DNA of 64,000 nt from an uncultured Clostridia bacterium (GCA_948934525.1 CAQZSK010000007.1:14565-78564); one strand, 5' to 3'. Positions 36,603-45,418 are shown, counted from the stretch's first letter. A program made the numbers and translations. Notes: a model not told the origin generated them from the sequence alone.

Positions 36603-36725
36603 TTAAAAACCTCCTGTGGAAATTAATTTCTTAGTTCTTTTTCTATTTTTTCCTAATTATATAAAAAAATGCAAGAAAATACAATGCATTTTTATTTTAT
36701 TTTAGTGAAAGTTAAAAATATACAA

Positions 36726-36765
36726 AAAATATCTTAGTTAACTTGTAAGTTAACTAAGATATTTT
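36726..36765. terminator. Terminator between the pilin-FGE gene and asnS
   Basis: Near-perfect 18-bp hairpin AAATATCTTAGTTAACTT / AAGTTAACTAAGATATTT, A run on one side and T run on the other. Confidence 0.85.
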
Positions 36766-36783
36766 TGACTTCTATTTACGAAT

Positions 36784-38038
36784 CTACCTCACATAAAGTA
36801 GGGGACGGAAGGAAAGAAAGACGTGACTGGCAGATGGATAGTTGAAACCGCGGTGAGCTGAGTAACCACGACTGTTTTCGTAAACGCCACCTCTAAAGGT
36901 GCAAGGACTGTCAGTGTAAGTACAGGTCTCTGTTGTCCATTCTAACGTATTAGAAGCTATATCATAAATGTTACATTTTTTATCTGTTGTAACACCTGTA
37001 TTTTTTAAAGTACTACTAAAAGTAGGTCCATTTTCCTTAGAATAATCATTATCTTCTGAATAGGCTTGAATAAATACAATGGCTGTATCCCATGCATAGG
37101 AATTTATTAGATCACTTTGAAAATTAGTACTCGTATACATATTACGTGCGATTGTTGCTGCATCTGGTTGTGTTATATAGTTCCATAACATTCCACTTGT
37201 TAAAGCTGTGTTAGTATCTGTTCTAGTTGAAGTTGATTGTTTGCTATAGCAATGTGTACTATCTTTATAACTTGCCTCATATCTAGCTAAGTAATATCCT
37301 CCATTTGCTTTTGATTTTGCTTTAAAATCTTCAATATCTTTCGACTTTATATTTCCATAAGTAGAGGAAGTAGAAGCTTCTTCTAAATATTCATATTCTC
37401 TGCCAATGACTTCTAACCATGCATCTGATAATCCACTACCATCTGCTATAGTTTGCTTAACAGCACCTGTTCCTCCTGAAACTATATAACTGTCAGGGTC
37501 TATTGTAATATCAAAGATATATCTGGCAAGTTGTATGGTAGTAGAGCTTCCATCTTTATTTTTTATCTTTCCCACGGGAATCCATACAAACTGATTACCT
37601 TCCTCATCTTCAATGACTATTCCATCTTGTACAGTTGGCTTTTTATCTCCTATATAGTTATATTCTACGCCATCTTGTCCATCTGGTACTACTTTAAATC
37701 CTTCTGGAACGGTAATAGGATTTCCAAAACTATCTTCTGCTGGAGTATTTTTATCTACCTTTTGTGTAATTGTTGATATTTCTACTTTACTACTTGGGGG
37801 ATTAGTAGTTCCTCCACCAGTTTCATTTTTTAATAAATTTGCTAAATCTCGTATTTCATTTTGTTCATTTTGCATAGCATCTTCTGTTTTATTCTTTGCC
37901 TCTTGTGCTTTTTTTATTATGCTATTATCTCCTATTACATAAGTAATTGTTATTCCTGCTAAAATGAGTAATACTACTATGGTTACAACCAAAGCAACAA
38001 GTGTTATTCTGCCTATTTTTTACTATTATATTCTTCAT
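36784..38038 (-). CDS. Pilin-like protein with C-terminal FGE/C-type-lectin domain, candidate DGR target, 5' frameshift
   Basis: The intact frame (from 37992) gives 402 residues: a type IV pilin-like hydrophobic N-terminus (LVVTIVVLLILAGITITYVI), a short helix (KKAQEAKNKTEDAMQNEQNE), a linker, then an SUMF1/FGE-like domain (FVWIPVGKIKNKDGS, GGYYLARYEASY) ending FRGGVYENSRG then LSFRPLLYVR. The natural start is the ATG at 38038 behind GGAGG, but it is out of frame by one: with five instead of six A in the tract at 38016-38021, it would read MKNIIVKIGRITLVALVVT. The last 110 bases are GC-rich, as expected of a DGR variable region. Paralogue at 58305. Confidence 0.8.
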
Positions 38039-38122
38039 TGTTTTCCTCCTTTTTTCTTTAGTATTTACGTCTTTTGTCCATTTTAGACTAACAACATTAC
38101 TTATAACATAACGTTATAAAAC

Positions 38123-38139
38123 ATGTCGATATATGTCAT
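38123..38139 (-). promoter_or_regulatory. Upstream motif shared by the two pilin-FGE genes
   Basis: On the minus strand it reads ATGACATATATCGACAT, matching 15 of 17 bases at 58210-58226 upstream of the paralogue. Unknown factor. Confidence 0.4.
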
Positions 38140-38167
38140 ATTGCTTTTGCTAATTTCTCTTTTATAT

Positions 38168-38174
38168 TTCGACA
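38168..38174 (-). promoter_or_regulatory. Spo0A-box-like heptamer
   Basis: TGTCGAA on the minus strand, in the 550-base region between the divergent pilin-FGE and DGR target genes. The rest of this gap is AT-rich with a TAACGTTA palindrome near 38110, a small hairpin at 38470-38500 and a possible 41-codon ORF at 38413-38538 with AAAGGGG upstream. Confidence 0.25.
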
Positions 38175-38595
38175 TTCTAGTTAGAACTGTAACAAAGATA
38201 GTCCTACACTAGGAGTAATAAAATTTCAATAACAAAGAAGTATAAAAAATACAAAAAACATAAAACAATTTGTTTAGTTTTTCTGAAAAAATAGAGAATT
38301 TCGTTAAAATAATGTCAGATAAAGATTAAATATGTTAAAAAATGATACATAAGAATAGTTCATAAAGAAGTTTTAAGGAAAAGGTAAAACTACTTGAAAG
38401 GGGAAAGTACAGATGAGAAGATATGTTTTATTTATAGAACAGAAAATATATATAAAATATAGAAATCTGAAAGATAGACTATGTAATTTTATAGTCTGTC
38501 CTTTTTGCGTGGAAGAAGAGGTGGTAGACACAGGGTAGTTTATACAAATACTAAGAAACAAGTATAAATTTCAAAATCATAGGAGGAAAAAGAAA

Positions 38596-39279
38596 ATGAA
38601 AGAAAAGAAAAACATGAAGAAGATGATAGTAACAACAACATTAATAGCAGCAGGAATAATGATGATAGGAGGAAATACAAGTAAAGCAGCATTACAGGCT
38701 AATGCAACAACACATGCTAATCCTCCAAGCAAAACAGGAGCTGTGTGGATGGAGGAGATCAGAAAAATGGAAACATCAGGACAAACAATGGGGTTAGATG
38801 AAACGTTAAATACAGATTTAAGTCCAAAAACAAGTAATAATATTGATGTACATATGATAAGAACAACAGAATATGGAGCTATAGCCATCTTATCAGCATC
38901 AGGATTTGGAAATCTGAAGAAGTTATCAGAGGTAACAGAGAAGACATCAACAGGAAACATAACGGGAGTGTACATGGGGACTAGATGGGATTGGACCGCA
39001 GGAGTAATGAGTGCAACTACAGTAGGAAAGAACTCGAGGTACTATGACTTGTACGACTCTACTAACGCGTCCGCAAAAGTCGGAGACGCACTCGGGACAG
39101 ACGCAACCCCAAACAAAGGCTGCGCAGGCTGGCATGGTGCTGGCAGCGCTAATTGGGTCAGCGGTGCATATCCTGGTTTCGTACGTGGCTACAATGGAGT
39201 ATTCTCCTTCACTTACGGCTACTGGACTAGCGGCTTCAGCTACGGTCGTGGAGTAGCGGTGGTGGGCACCGGACTTTAG
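38596..39279 (+). CDS. Secreted DGR target protein with C-terminal variable region
   Basis: 227 residues. A signal peptide (about 1-31, hydrophobic VTTTLIAAGIMMIGG) is followed by a domain with WMEEIRKMETSGQTMG and IDVHMIRTTEYGAIAILSAS, and then a Gly/Trp/Tyr/Ser-rich C-terminus (GCAGWHGAGSANWVSGAYPG, RGYNGVFSFTYGYWTSGFS, YGRGVAVVGTGL). The last 200 bases are strikingly GC-rich relative to the AT-rich body. A second, codon-diverged copy of this tail lies at 34882-35046. It is followed by the Avd and reverse transcriptase genes. The variable tail likely forms a ligand-binding C-type-lectin-like fold (inference). AGGAGGAAAAAG precedes the ATG. Confidence 0.85.
   Translation: MKEKKNMKKMIVTTTLIAAGIMMIGGNTSKAALQANATTHANPPSKTGAVWMEEIRKMETSGQTMGLDETLNTDLSPKTSNNIDVHMIRTTEYGAIAILSASGFGNLKKLSEVTEKTSTGNITGVYMGTRWDWTAGVMSATTVGKNSRYYDLYDSTNASAKVGDALGTDATPNKGCAGWHGAGSANWVSGAYPGFVRGYNGVFSFTYGYWTSGFSYGRGVAVVGTGL
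39113..39279 (+). repeat. DGR variable region (VR) of the target gene
   Basis: Codons that differ from the orphan copy cluster between TGGCAT and CCTGGTTTC, and between TTCTCCTTC and AGCTACGG. The flanking framework and the 3' end (AGCTACGGTCGTGGAGTAGC) are almost identical, as expected for adenine-directed mutagenic retrohoming with a conserved IMH-like end. Confidence 0.75.
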
Positions 39280-39281
39280 GT

Positions 39282-39375
39282 TAGATGTGCGAAGCGCAAG
39301 CGAGCTACAGATAACCTATGCAACGTAACGAAGGCGAAGTTAAGATAGCTGTAGGCGAAGAATGAGCCATACAGA
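39282..39375 (+). repeat. Structured intergenic repeat, copy X
   Basis: Starts GTTAGATGTGCGAAGCGCA just after the target-gene stop; TGCG/CGCA forms a short hairpin inside GGTTA/TAACC arms. A diverged copy (shared exact core GCGAGCTACAGAT) lies at 54683-54760 within the ruvA-rarA gap. Placed where DGR targets often carry a hairpin downstream of the variable region. Confidence 0.55.
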
Positions 39376-39529
39376 TATCTTATACTTGGCGAGAGTGGAG
39401 TTGTATAAATAATTCGTTCTGTCCTGTGTGTTTTGGGGTGTGAACAAGACATGAAAGATAAAATTAGAATCAACAGAAAATAAAAAGGGAGAGGCAAGAA
39501 AAAACTCCAGAGAAACAACTCTCTAGCAG

Positions 39530-39612
39530 AAGGGGCGTCGACCGAGATTTCTCCGCGACAGCAGTGGTGAAACCGCAGCGGTCGTGGAGCAGCGAAGAGC
39601 GGCGCCGTACAG
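39530..39612. other. GC-rich segment with partial similarity to the variable-region end
   Basis: An island of high GC in the 540-base gap before the Avd gene. 39578-39610 matches the VR 3' end (from ACGGTCGTGGAG) at 24 of 33 bases, with an 11-base exact block CGGTCGTGGAG. The differences are not mainly at adenines, so it does not qualify as a template repeat by eye. It could be a decayed VR/TR. The rest of 39280-39820 shows no gene. Confidence 0.4.
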
Positions 39613-39661
39613 TCTTTGAAAAAGTACATTGAAATAAAAAATATCATAATAATACGAAATA

Positions 39662-39668
39662 TGTCGAA
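39662..39668 (+). promoter_or_regulatory. Spo0A-box-like heptamer before the DGR genes
   Basis: TGTCGAA inside CGAAATATGTCGAAAAATATTTC, about 160 bases before the Avd gene. Suggestive only. Confidence 0.25.
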
Positions 39669-39820
39669 AAATATTTCAAAATAAAAAGTATAATTTTTAA
39701 AAAGTTTTTAATTAGTTTTATATAGAAACAGGCAATGGACTTTTCTCCAAAGGTAGAATACAAGTACTATATTATTTACAAAGATAATATAGAATATTTT
39801 ACTAAAATGGAGGAAAAAAT

Positions 39821-40180
39821 ATGCCAAAGATTGATAACAGACTAGTTACTTATCAGAAAATGACTAATCTTATCTATTACTCTAAGAATTTATTAAAAAA
39901 ATATCCAAAAAGTGAACGATTTGATTTATGTGCAGACATCAAAAATTTATTATATGAAGACTTAAAATACATTGTATATGCATGGAAAGCATATGCAAAT
40001 CAAGAAAAGTATGAATATTTGAGAAAAGTAGATGTTGACCTTGTAGTTTTAAAGAGTCTTATTACAATATCTTATAAAAGTATGTATATTAATCAAAAGA
40101 ACTATATGGTTTGGAATGAGAATATAGACGAAATCGGTAAGCTGATTGGAGGGTGGATGAAATCATGCCAAAAAGAGTAA
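39821..40180 (+). CDS. avd: DGR accessory protein, Avd-like four-helix protein
   Basis: 119 residues, all-helical. YYSKNLLKKYPKSERFDLCA then DIKNLLYEDLKYIVYAWKAY matches the Avd / 23S rRNA-intervening-protein-type four-helix bundle motif (KYPK..R..L...I) that pairs with DGR reverse transcriptases. In the Bordetella phage DGR, Avd forms a pentameric barrel that binds RT and the template RNA. The gene overlaps the RT frame by 16 bases from the preferred RT start. AATGGAGG precedes the ATG. Confidence 0.88.
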   Translation: MPKIDNRLVTYQKMTNLIYYSKNLLKKYPKSERFDLCADIKNLLYEDLKYIVYAWKAYANQEKYEYLRKVDVDLVVLKSLITISYKSMYINQKNYMVWNENIDEIGKLIGGWMKSCQKE

Positions 40181-41196
40181 ATAACGTATTTTATGAAAAG
40201 TTAAAATTTTCTAATATGTTAAAAGCATATGAAAGGTCAAAAGAAAATAAACGTAATCGTAAAGAAGTAATTGTATTTGAATTAGATTCTGTTAGTAATA
40301 TAATGAAAATTTTGAAGTCATTAAATGAGGGAACTTATCAGGTTGGAAAATATAGAGAATTTATTATTTATGAACCAAAGAAGAGATTGATAGAAGCATT
40401 ACCATTTAAAGATAGAGTTGTACAACAGTGGTATGTAGAAGAATTTATAAAGCCTATTTTTGTACCAAAATTTATTATCGATTCTTATGCTTGCATTAAT
40501 GGAAGAGGGGTTCATAGTGCTGTAAGGAAATTAAATAAATATATGTATAACTTTTCTCAAAAACAAAAGGATTTTTACATATTGAAATGTGATATATCCA
40601 AATATTTTTATAGCATTAGAAAAGAAATTTTATATCGTATTATTGAAAGATACATTAAAGATAGAAATGTTCTAAAATTAACAAAGATGCTCATATATCA
40701 TAATGACGATCCAGTAGGAATTCCGATTGGCAATTATACCTCACAATATTTTGCAAATATTTATTTAAATCAATTAGATCATTTTGTCAAAGAAAAATTA
40801 AGAATTAAATATTATGTAAGATATATGGATGACTTTGTATTATTGTTGGACAGCAAAGAAAAATGCAAGGAAGTATTGGGAAAAATTACTCAATTTTTAT
40901 CAGAAGAATTAGGACTAACTTTGAATAAAAAAACAAATTATTTTAAATCAAAACAAGGAGTAAGATTTTGTGGTTATAAAGTGTATGATAATCGCATTTT
41001 ACTACTAAATGAAAATAAAAAGAAAATTAAGAAGAAAATTAAGATATGGAATAAACTATATCATGAAAATAAATTAGATTTGAAAGAAACTGCATTGAAA
41101 CTGAATTCTTGGATAGGACATGCACAAAATGCAGATACATATCACCTAATACAAGAGATGAAGAAGAGATGTGATTGGTTATATGATGAAAGTTAA
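40165..41196 (+). CDS. DGR reverse transcriptase
   Basis: 343 residues. RT motifs: LPFKDRVVQQWYVEEFIKPI (motif 1/2), FYILKCDISKYFYSI (motif 3, first Asp), GIPIGNYTSQYFANIYLN (motif 4, with the IGxxxSQ version diagnostic of DGR RTs rather than QGxxxSP) and YYVRYMDDFVLL (motif 5, YMDD at about 220), then LGLTLNKKTNYF and RFCGYKV. There is no maturase or endonuclease domain. It copies the template RNA with errors at adenines, giving cDNA that replaces target variable regions. ATG 40165 fits GGAGGG (40148-40153) better than the GTG at 40153, which is part of that site. Confidence 0.93.
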   Translation: MPKRVNNVFYEKLKFSNMLKAYERSKENKRNRKEVIVFELDSVSNIMKILKSLNEGTYQVGKYREFIIYEPKKRLIEALPFKDRVVQQWYVEEFIKPIFVPKFIIDSYACINGRGVHSAVRKLNKYMYNFSQKQKDFYILKCDISKYFYSIRKEILYRIIERYIKDRNVLKLTKMLIYHNDDPVGIPIGNYTSQYFANIYLNQLDHFVKEKLRIKYYVRYMDDFVLLLDSKEKCKEVLGKITQFLSEELGLTLNKKTNYFKSKQGVRFCGYKVYDNRILLLNENKKKIKKKIKIWNKLYHENKLDLKETALKLNSWIGHAQNADTYHLIQEMKKRCDWLYDES

Positions 41197-41227
41197 ATAC
41201 AATATTTAGAAAGGAATGTGGAGAAAT

Positions 41228-43489
41228 ATGGGATTAAAAAAGAACAAGCAAAAAGGTATTACACTAGTTGCGCTTGTAGTCACAATAGTAGTATTATTGA
41301 TACTATCAGGAATTACAATTACTTATGTAATGGGCGACAATAGTATATTTGCACAAGCACAGGCAGCAAAATTTAAAACAAGATGGTCAGCCTATAGGGA
41401 ACAAGTAGATACTTATACAACTTGGAAGGTAGCCTCAACAATGAATACCAATATAAGTGGGATCAATTCGGGAGATACCCTAATAGAATTAATTGAGATA
41501 GAGGCAGAAGGGGTAGATATTCAGCCTGAGGATGTTAATATTCCTATTTCAGATATTGTAAATGTTGATAAAAAAGATCAAAAATATGTAGTTGTTTATC
41601 ATGGCGAGTTATGTTATGTAAAGGACGACAGAAATAAAGAAGCAGATAAAGAAGCTAAATGGTGTGAAGAAATGGGAATTCCTGTATTAGAGTTAAAAAG
41701 ACCATCAGGAATTAACATTAAAGATGGTAGTTATGAATATGTCAATGGAACATACTTATGTACACCAGTACTAAATGAAGGATTTAATAAAAACTATACA
41801 AGATATGTAAATGAAAATTCAAATGGTGTAATGGAGCCTAAAAATTGGATATTTGATAAACCAACAGAAGATTGGTATGATTATACAAAAGGAAAATGGG
41901 CTAATATTGTAACAGAGCAAGAAGGAATAGAATGTTATTATACATGGATACCAAGATACTGCTTCAAATTAAATCAAACTACACAAAGAGCAGATGTTAA
42001 GTTAATTGATATTAATAATAACTATAAAGATCCATACACAGATGAAGTAACAACTTGGGAAGAGCTAAGAGCACAAGATTACGCTGTACCAGAAGCATTT
42101 ACTTTTAATGGAAAGGCAATAGCAGGATATTGGGCAATGAAGTATAATTTAGGAGAGGCACCAACCAAATCTATCCTTTATTATGATATGAAGGTATCAA
42201 GAGGAGTTATTACAATTTCTAATATAGTACCAACTGGTTTAACTGGAGTGGCTAAATATGTAGTATCATTAAATAGTAAAGTAGAAGAAACAATAACGGA
42301 TGTAGCTAATATTAATAAAAAGACGATTCGTTTAGAAAATATGAAAAAAGGAGACAATGTTATTAATATGACTGCATTCAGCAGTAAAGGTGAAATGATA
42401 GCAAGTTATACAAGAGTATATGGTTCTTCTATTGTAAATCCACCAGATTTAACAGGTTTTGATAAAGAAAGCACTTTCTATGTATTATATGATGAACAAG
42501 ATAAAGAATATAGTACAGTACCAATCAGTCAAGAAGTACCAATTGGATGGTACAATTATGATGAAGCAGAATGGGCAAACATAGTAGTAAGAAATAATGA
42601 TGGAGAAACTTATTATACATGGATACCAAGATATGAATTTTTATTAAAATCAGGAAATGAGAGAAGTGAAGTGAAATTTGTTACTGATACAGCTGGGGGA
42701 ACAGGAAGTAATAGAGCAGGGGTATCAGCTGGATATCAAGTACCAGAAGCATTTAAATTTAATGGAAAAGAAATAACTGGATATTGGGCAATGAAGTATA
42801 ATATGGGGGATGTTAACACTGCAACCCTTAATGCAGAAGTTGTATATACCTCAAATTCAATTACAATAAAAGGATTAAAAGGTAGTGCAATTACTAGTGG
42901 GCAGACTTATAACTATTACATTAATGGAAAGCCAAGAAATAAAGATTCAAAACCTGATAAGACAACAAAGAATGCAGCAGATATGATTACATTTAATAAC
43001 TTAGAATCTGGAAAAGAATATACTATTTTAGTTGAAATAAGAAATAGCAGTGGAGGGTATGTAGGAGGATTAACTAAAAAAGTAAAAACAGGTATGCCAA
43101 ATAAGCCAGATTTGACAGGATTTAATCCGGAATGTACCTATTATGTAACATATAATGGTTCAACACCAGTAAGAGGAGAAAAGATCAAGAATGATGGCAG
43201 CAATATGCCAGCAAATTGGTATGATTATTCAAATGCAAAATGGGCAAATATAGTAACAACAAATGGAAACACAGAGACCTACTTTACATGGATACCAAGG
43301 TATGAGTTTAAATTAGATGGAACTTCAGCAGTTCAAAGAAGTGATGTCAGATTTTTGGACGGAAAAGCTGGAGGTACAGGAAATGAAAGAAATGGTGTTA
43401 CACCAAGCTATCAAGTACCAGAGGCATTTAAATTTAATGGACAAGAAATAACAGGATATTGGGCAATGAAATATAATTTAGGCGGATAA
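41228..43489 (+). CDS. Pilin-like protein with three truncated FGE/lectin-like repeats
   Basis: About 753 residues. Pilin-like N-terminus (QKGITLVALVVTIVVLLILS, then GITITYVMGDNSIFAQAQAA). Three repeats follow, each with WYxY..AxWANIV, YYTWIPRY and VPEAFxFNGKxIxGYWAMKY (about 215-310, 440-525 and 655-753), separated by Fn3-like stretches. Each repeat resembles only the first half of the FGE-like domain, and the protein stops at KYNLGG, exactly where paralogues continue into a variable region. It directly follows the RT gene (31-base gap). The +5 Glu usual in pilins is absent. Surface-exposed role inferred. Confidence 0.8.
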   Translation: MGLKKNKQKGITLVALVVTIVVLLILSGITITYVMGDNSIFAQAQAAKFKTRWSAYREQVDTYTTWKVASTMNTNISGINSGDTLIELIEIEAEGVDIQPEDVNIPISDIVNVDKKDQKYVVVYHGELCYVKDDRNKEADKEAKWCEEMGIPVLELKRPSGINIKDGSYEYVNGTYLCTPVLNEGFNKNYTRYVNENSNGVMEPKNWIFDKPTEDWYDYTKGKWANIVTEQEGIECYYTWIPRYCFKLNQTTQRADVKLIDINNNYKDPYTDEVTTWEELRAQDYAVPEAFTFNGKAIAGYWAMKYNLGEAPTKSILYYDMKVSRGVITISNIVPTGLTGVAKYVVSLNSKVEETITDVANINKKTIRLENMKKGDNVINMTAFSSKGEMIASYTRVYGSSIVNPPDLTGFDKESTFYVLYDEQDKEYSTVPISQEVPIGWYNYDEAEWANIVVRNNDGETYYTWIPRYEFLLKSGNERSEVKFVTDTAGGTGSNRAGVSAGYQVPEAFKFNGKEITGYWAMKYNMGDVNTATLNAEVVYTSNSITIKGLKGSAITSGQTYNYYINGKPRNKDSKPDKTTKNAADMITFNNLESGKEYTILVEIRNSSGGYVGGLTKKVKTGMPNKPDLTGFNPECTYYVTYNGSTPVRGEKIKNDGSNMPANWYDYSNAKWANIVTTNGNTETYFTWIPRYEFKLDGTSAVQRSDVRFLDGKAGGTGNERNGVTPSYQVPEAFKFNGQEITGYWAMKYNLGG

Positions 43490-43517
43490 TAAGACGAGTC
43501 CTTTTTCTCCAACATAG

Positions 43518-43548
43518 AGGCGAAGATGCAAAAATCTTCGCCTTTTAT
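43518..43548 (+). terminator. Terminator after the pilin-like gene
   Basis: AGGCGAAGAT / ATCTTCGCCT perfect hairpin, then TTTAT. Confidence 0.85.
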
Positions 43549-43549
43549 A

Positions 43550-43578
43550 TTGTAACAAACTATTAAAAGGTGTATAAT
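43550..43578 (+). promoter_or_regulatory. Promoter of aspS
   Basis: TTGTAA, 17-base spacer, TATAAT (43573-43578), 32 bases before the aspS ATG. Confidence 0.75.
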
Positions 43579-43609
43579 AAGGTCAAATGAAATAAGAGGA
43601 GAAAACAAT

Positions 43610-45367
43610 ATGTATAGAAATCATAACTGTGGAGAGTTAAATATAAAAAATGTAGGAGAAGAAGTAACATTAGCAGGTTGGGTACAAAAAATTAGAAATT
43701 TAGGTTCTATGGCATTTATTGACTTACGTGATCAATTTGGAATTACGCAAGTAGTTATTTCAGCAGAGAATCAGGAGATTGATAAAACTGTATTAAATAA
43801 TATTGTTACAGAATGTGTACTTCAAGTTGTAGGAAATGTAATTGAAAGATCAAATAAAAATGATAAAATTCCTACTGGAAAAATAGAAATTGACGCAAAG
43901 AAAATTCAAATTTTAGGAAAATGTAAAAATATTTTACCATTTGAAGTAAATTCTGACAAAGTGGGAGAAGTAAAAGAAGATTTAAGACTAGAATATCGTT
44001 TTTTAGATTTAAGAAATGATAAATTACATAAAACAATTATTCTTCGTAGTGAAATTATAAAAACTATTCGCAAAAAAATGGATGAATTAGGATTCACGGA
44101 AATTCAAACACCTATATTAGCGAATTCCTCACCAGAAGGTGCAAGAGATTATTTGGTACCAAGTAGACTACATGCAGGAGAATTTTATGCACTTCCACAA
44201 GCACCACAACAATTTAAACAATTGTTAATGGTTTCAGGTTTTGATAAATATTATCAAATTGCACCATGTTTTAGAGATGAAGATCCAAGGGCAGATAGAG
44301 CACCAGGCGAATTCTATCAATTAGATTTTGAAATGAGTTTTGCAGAACAAGAAGATGTTTTGAAAGTATTAGCAGAAATCTTTACAACTGTCTTTAAAAC
44401 ACATACAGATTGGAAGGTAGATGAAATACCATTTCAAAAAATTCCATATTTAGAAGCGATGGAGAAGTATGGAAGTGATAAACCAGATTTAAGAAATCCA
44501 TTAATCATCCAAGATGTTACAAATATCTTTGAACATGTAGAATTTAATAATTTCAAAGACAAAATAGTAAAAGCAATAGTAGTACAAAATGGAGCTGAAC
44601 AAGGAAGAAAGTTCTTTGATTCTATGACTGAATTTGCTATGGAAGAAGCAGGAGCAAAAGGGCTAGCATGGGTAAAAGTAGATAATGCAAATGTAATATC
44701 GGGAGGAATAGCAAAATTTATTACGCCAGAGGTACAAAAAGAATTGGAAGAACAGATTGGCATGAGATCTGGTTGTAGTGTATTCTTTATGGCTGATGAA
44801 TTAAAAATGGTTCAAAAGATTGCGGGAGCAGTTCGCATTGAACTTGGAAACCGTTTAGATTTGCTAGAAAAAAATGTATATCGTTTATGCTATATTGTAG
44901 ATTTTCCAATGTATGAATTATCTGATGAAGGAACGATAGATTTTAATCATAATCCGTTTTCTATGCCACAAGGTGGAATGGAAGCATTAATGACAAAAAA
45001 TCCATTAGATATTTTAGCCTATCAATATGATGTGGTATGTAATGGATATGAAGTAGCATCAGGAGCTGTAAGAAACCATGATCCAGAGCTAATGGTAAAA
45101 GCATTTGAAATAGCGGGCTATAGTGAAGATGAGGTGGAAAATAGATTTGGAGCATTATACAATGCTTTTCAATATGGAACACCACCACATGCTGGAGCAG
45201 CTCCAGGATTAGATAGAATGGTAATGTTAGTAGCAGATAGTAAAAATATTCGTGAGGTAATTGCGTTCCCTAAAAATAAAAAAGCAAGAGATTTATTGAT
45301 GAGAGCACCAAGTAGAGTTCACCAAAAACAGTTAGATGATGTTCATATTAAAATAGTAGAAGAATAA
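43610..45367 (+). CDS. aspS: Aspartate--tRNA ligase
   Basis: 585 residues, class IIb bacterial-type AspRS. OB-fold (EVTLAGWVQKIRNLGSMAFI), catalytic motif 2 (APCFRDEDPRADRAPGEFYQ), the bacterial GAD insert (about 290-420; GAEQGRKFFDSMTEFAMEE) and motif 3 (GAAPGLDRMVMLVADSKNIR). The tail RAPSRVHQKQLDDVHIKI is typical. It charges tRNA-Asp. As asnS is also present, tRNA-Asn need not be made by the amidation route. AAGAGGAGAA precedes the ATG. Confidence 0.96.
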   Translation: MYRNHNCGELNIKNVGEEVTLAGWVQKIRNLGSMAFIDLRDQFGITQVVISAENQEIDKTVLNNIVTECVLQVVGNVIERSNKNDKIPTGKIEIDAKKIQILGKCKNILPFEVNSDKVGEVKEDLRLEYRFLDLRNDKLHKTIILRSEIIKTIRKKMDELGFTEIQTPILANSSPEGARDYLVPSRLHAGEFYALPQAPQQFKQLLMVSGFDKYYQIAPCFRDEDPRADRAPGEFYQLDFEMSFAEQEDVLKVLAEIFTTVFKTHTDWKVDEIPFQKIPYLEAMEKYGSDKPDLRNPLIIQDVTNIFEHVEFNNFKDKIVKAIVVQNGAEQGRKFFDSMTEFAMEEAGAKGLAWVKVDNANVISGGIAKFITPEVQKELEEQIGMRSGCSVFFMADELKMVQKIAGAVRIELGNRLDLLEKNVYRLCYIVDFPMYELSDEGTIDFNHNPFSMPQGGMEALMTKNPLDILAYQYDVVCNGYEVASGAVRNHDPELMVKAFEIAGYSEDEVENRFGALYNAFQYGTPPHAGAAPGLDRMVMLVADSKNIREVIAFPKNKKARDLLMRAPSRVHQKQLDDVHIKIVEE

Positions 45368-45389
45368 AAACAAATTTTCGTAAAATGTA

Positions 45390-45418
45390 TTGACTTAAGT
45401 TTACTAGAGTAGTACAAT
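45390..45418 (+). promoter_or_regulatory. Promoter of the small gene after aspS
   Basis: TTGACT, 17-base spacer, TACAAT (45413-45418). Confidence 0.75.

Noticed and set aside
39530..39612. Calling this the DGR template repeat
   Set aside because: Mismatches to the variable region are mostly not at adenines and only about 33 bases align.
39276..39647. 123-codon frame on the minus strand
   Set aside because: It covers the repeat and GC-rich island, lacks a ribosome site and has a low-complexity translation.
40153..41196. Group II intron or retron reverse transcriptase
   Set aside because: No maturase domain, intron RNA or msr-msd structure; the IGxxxSQ motif and Avd partner point to a DGR.
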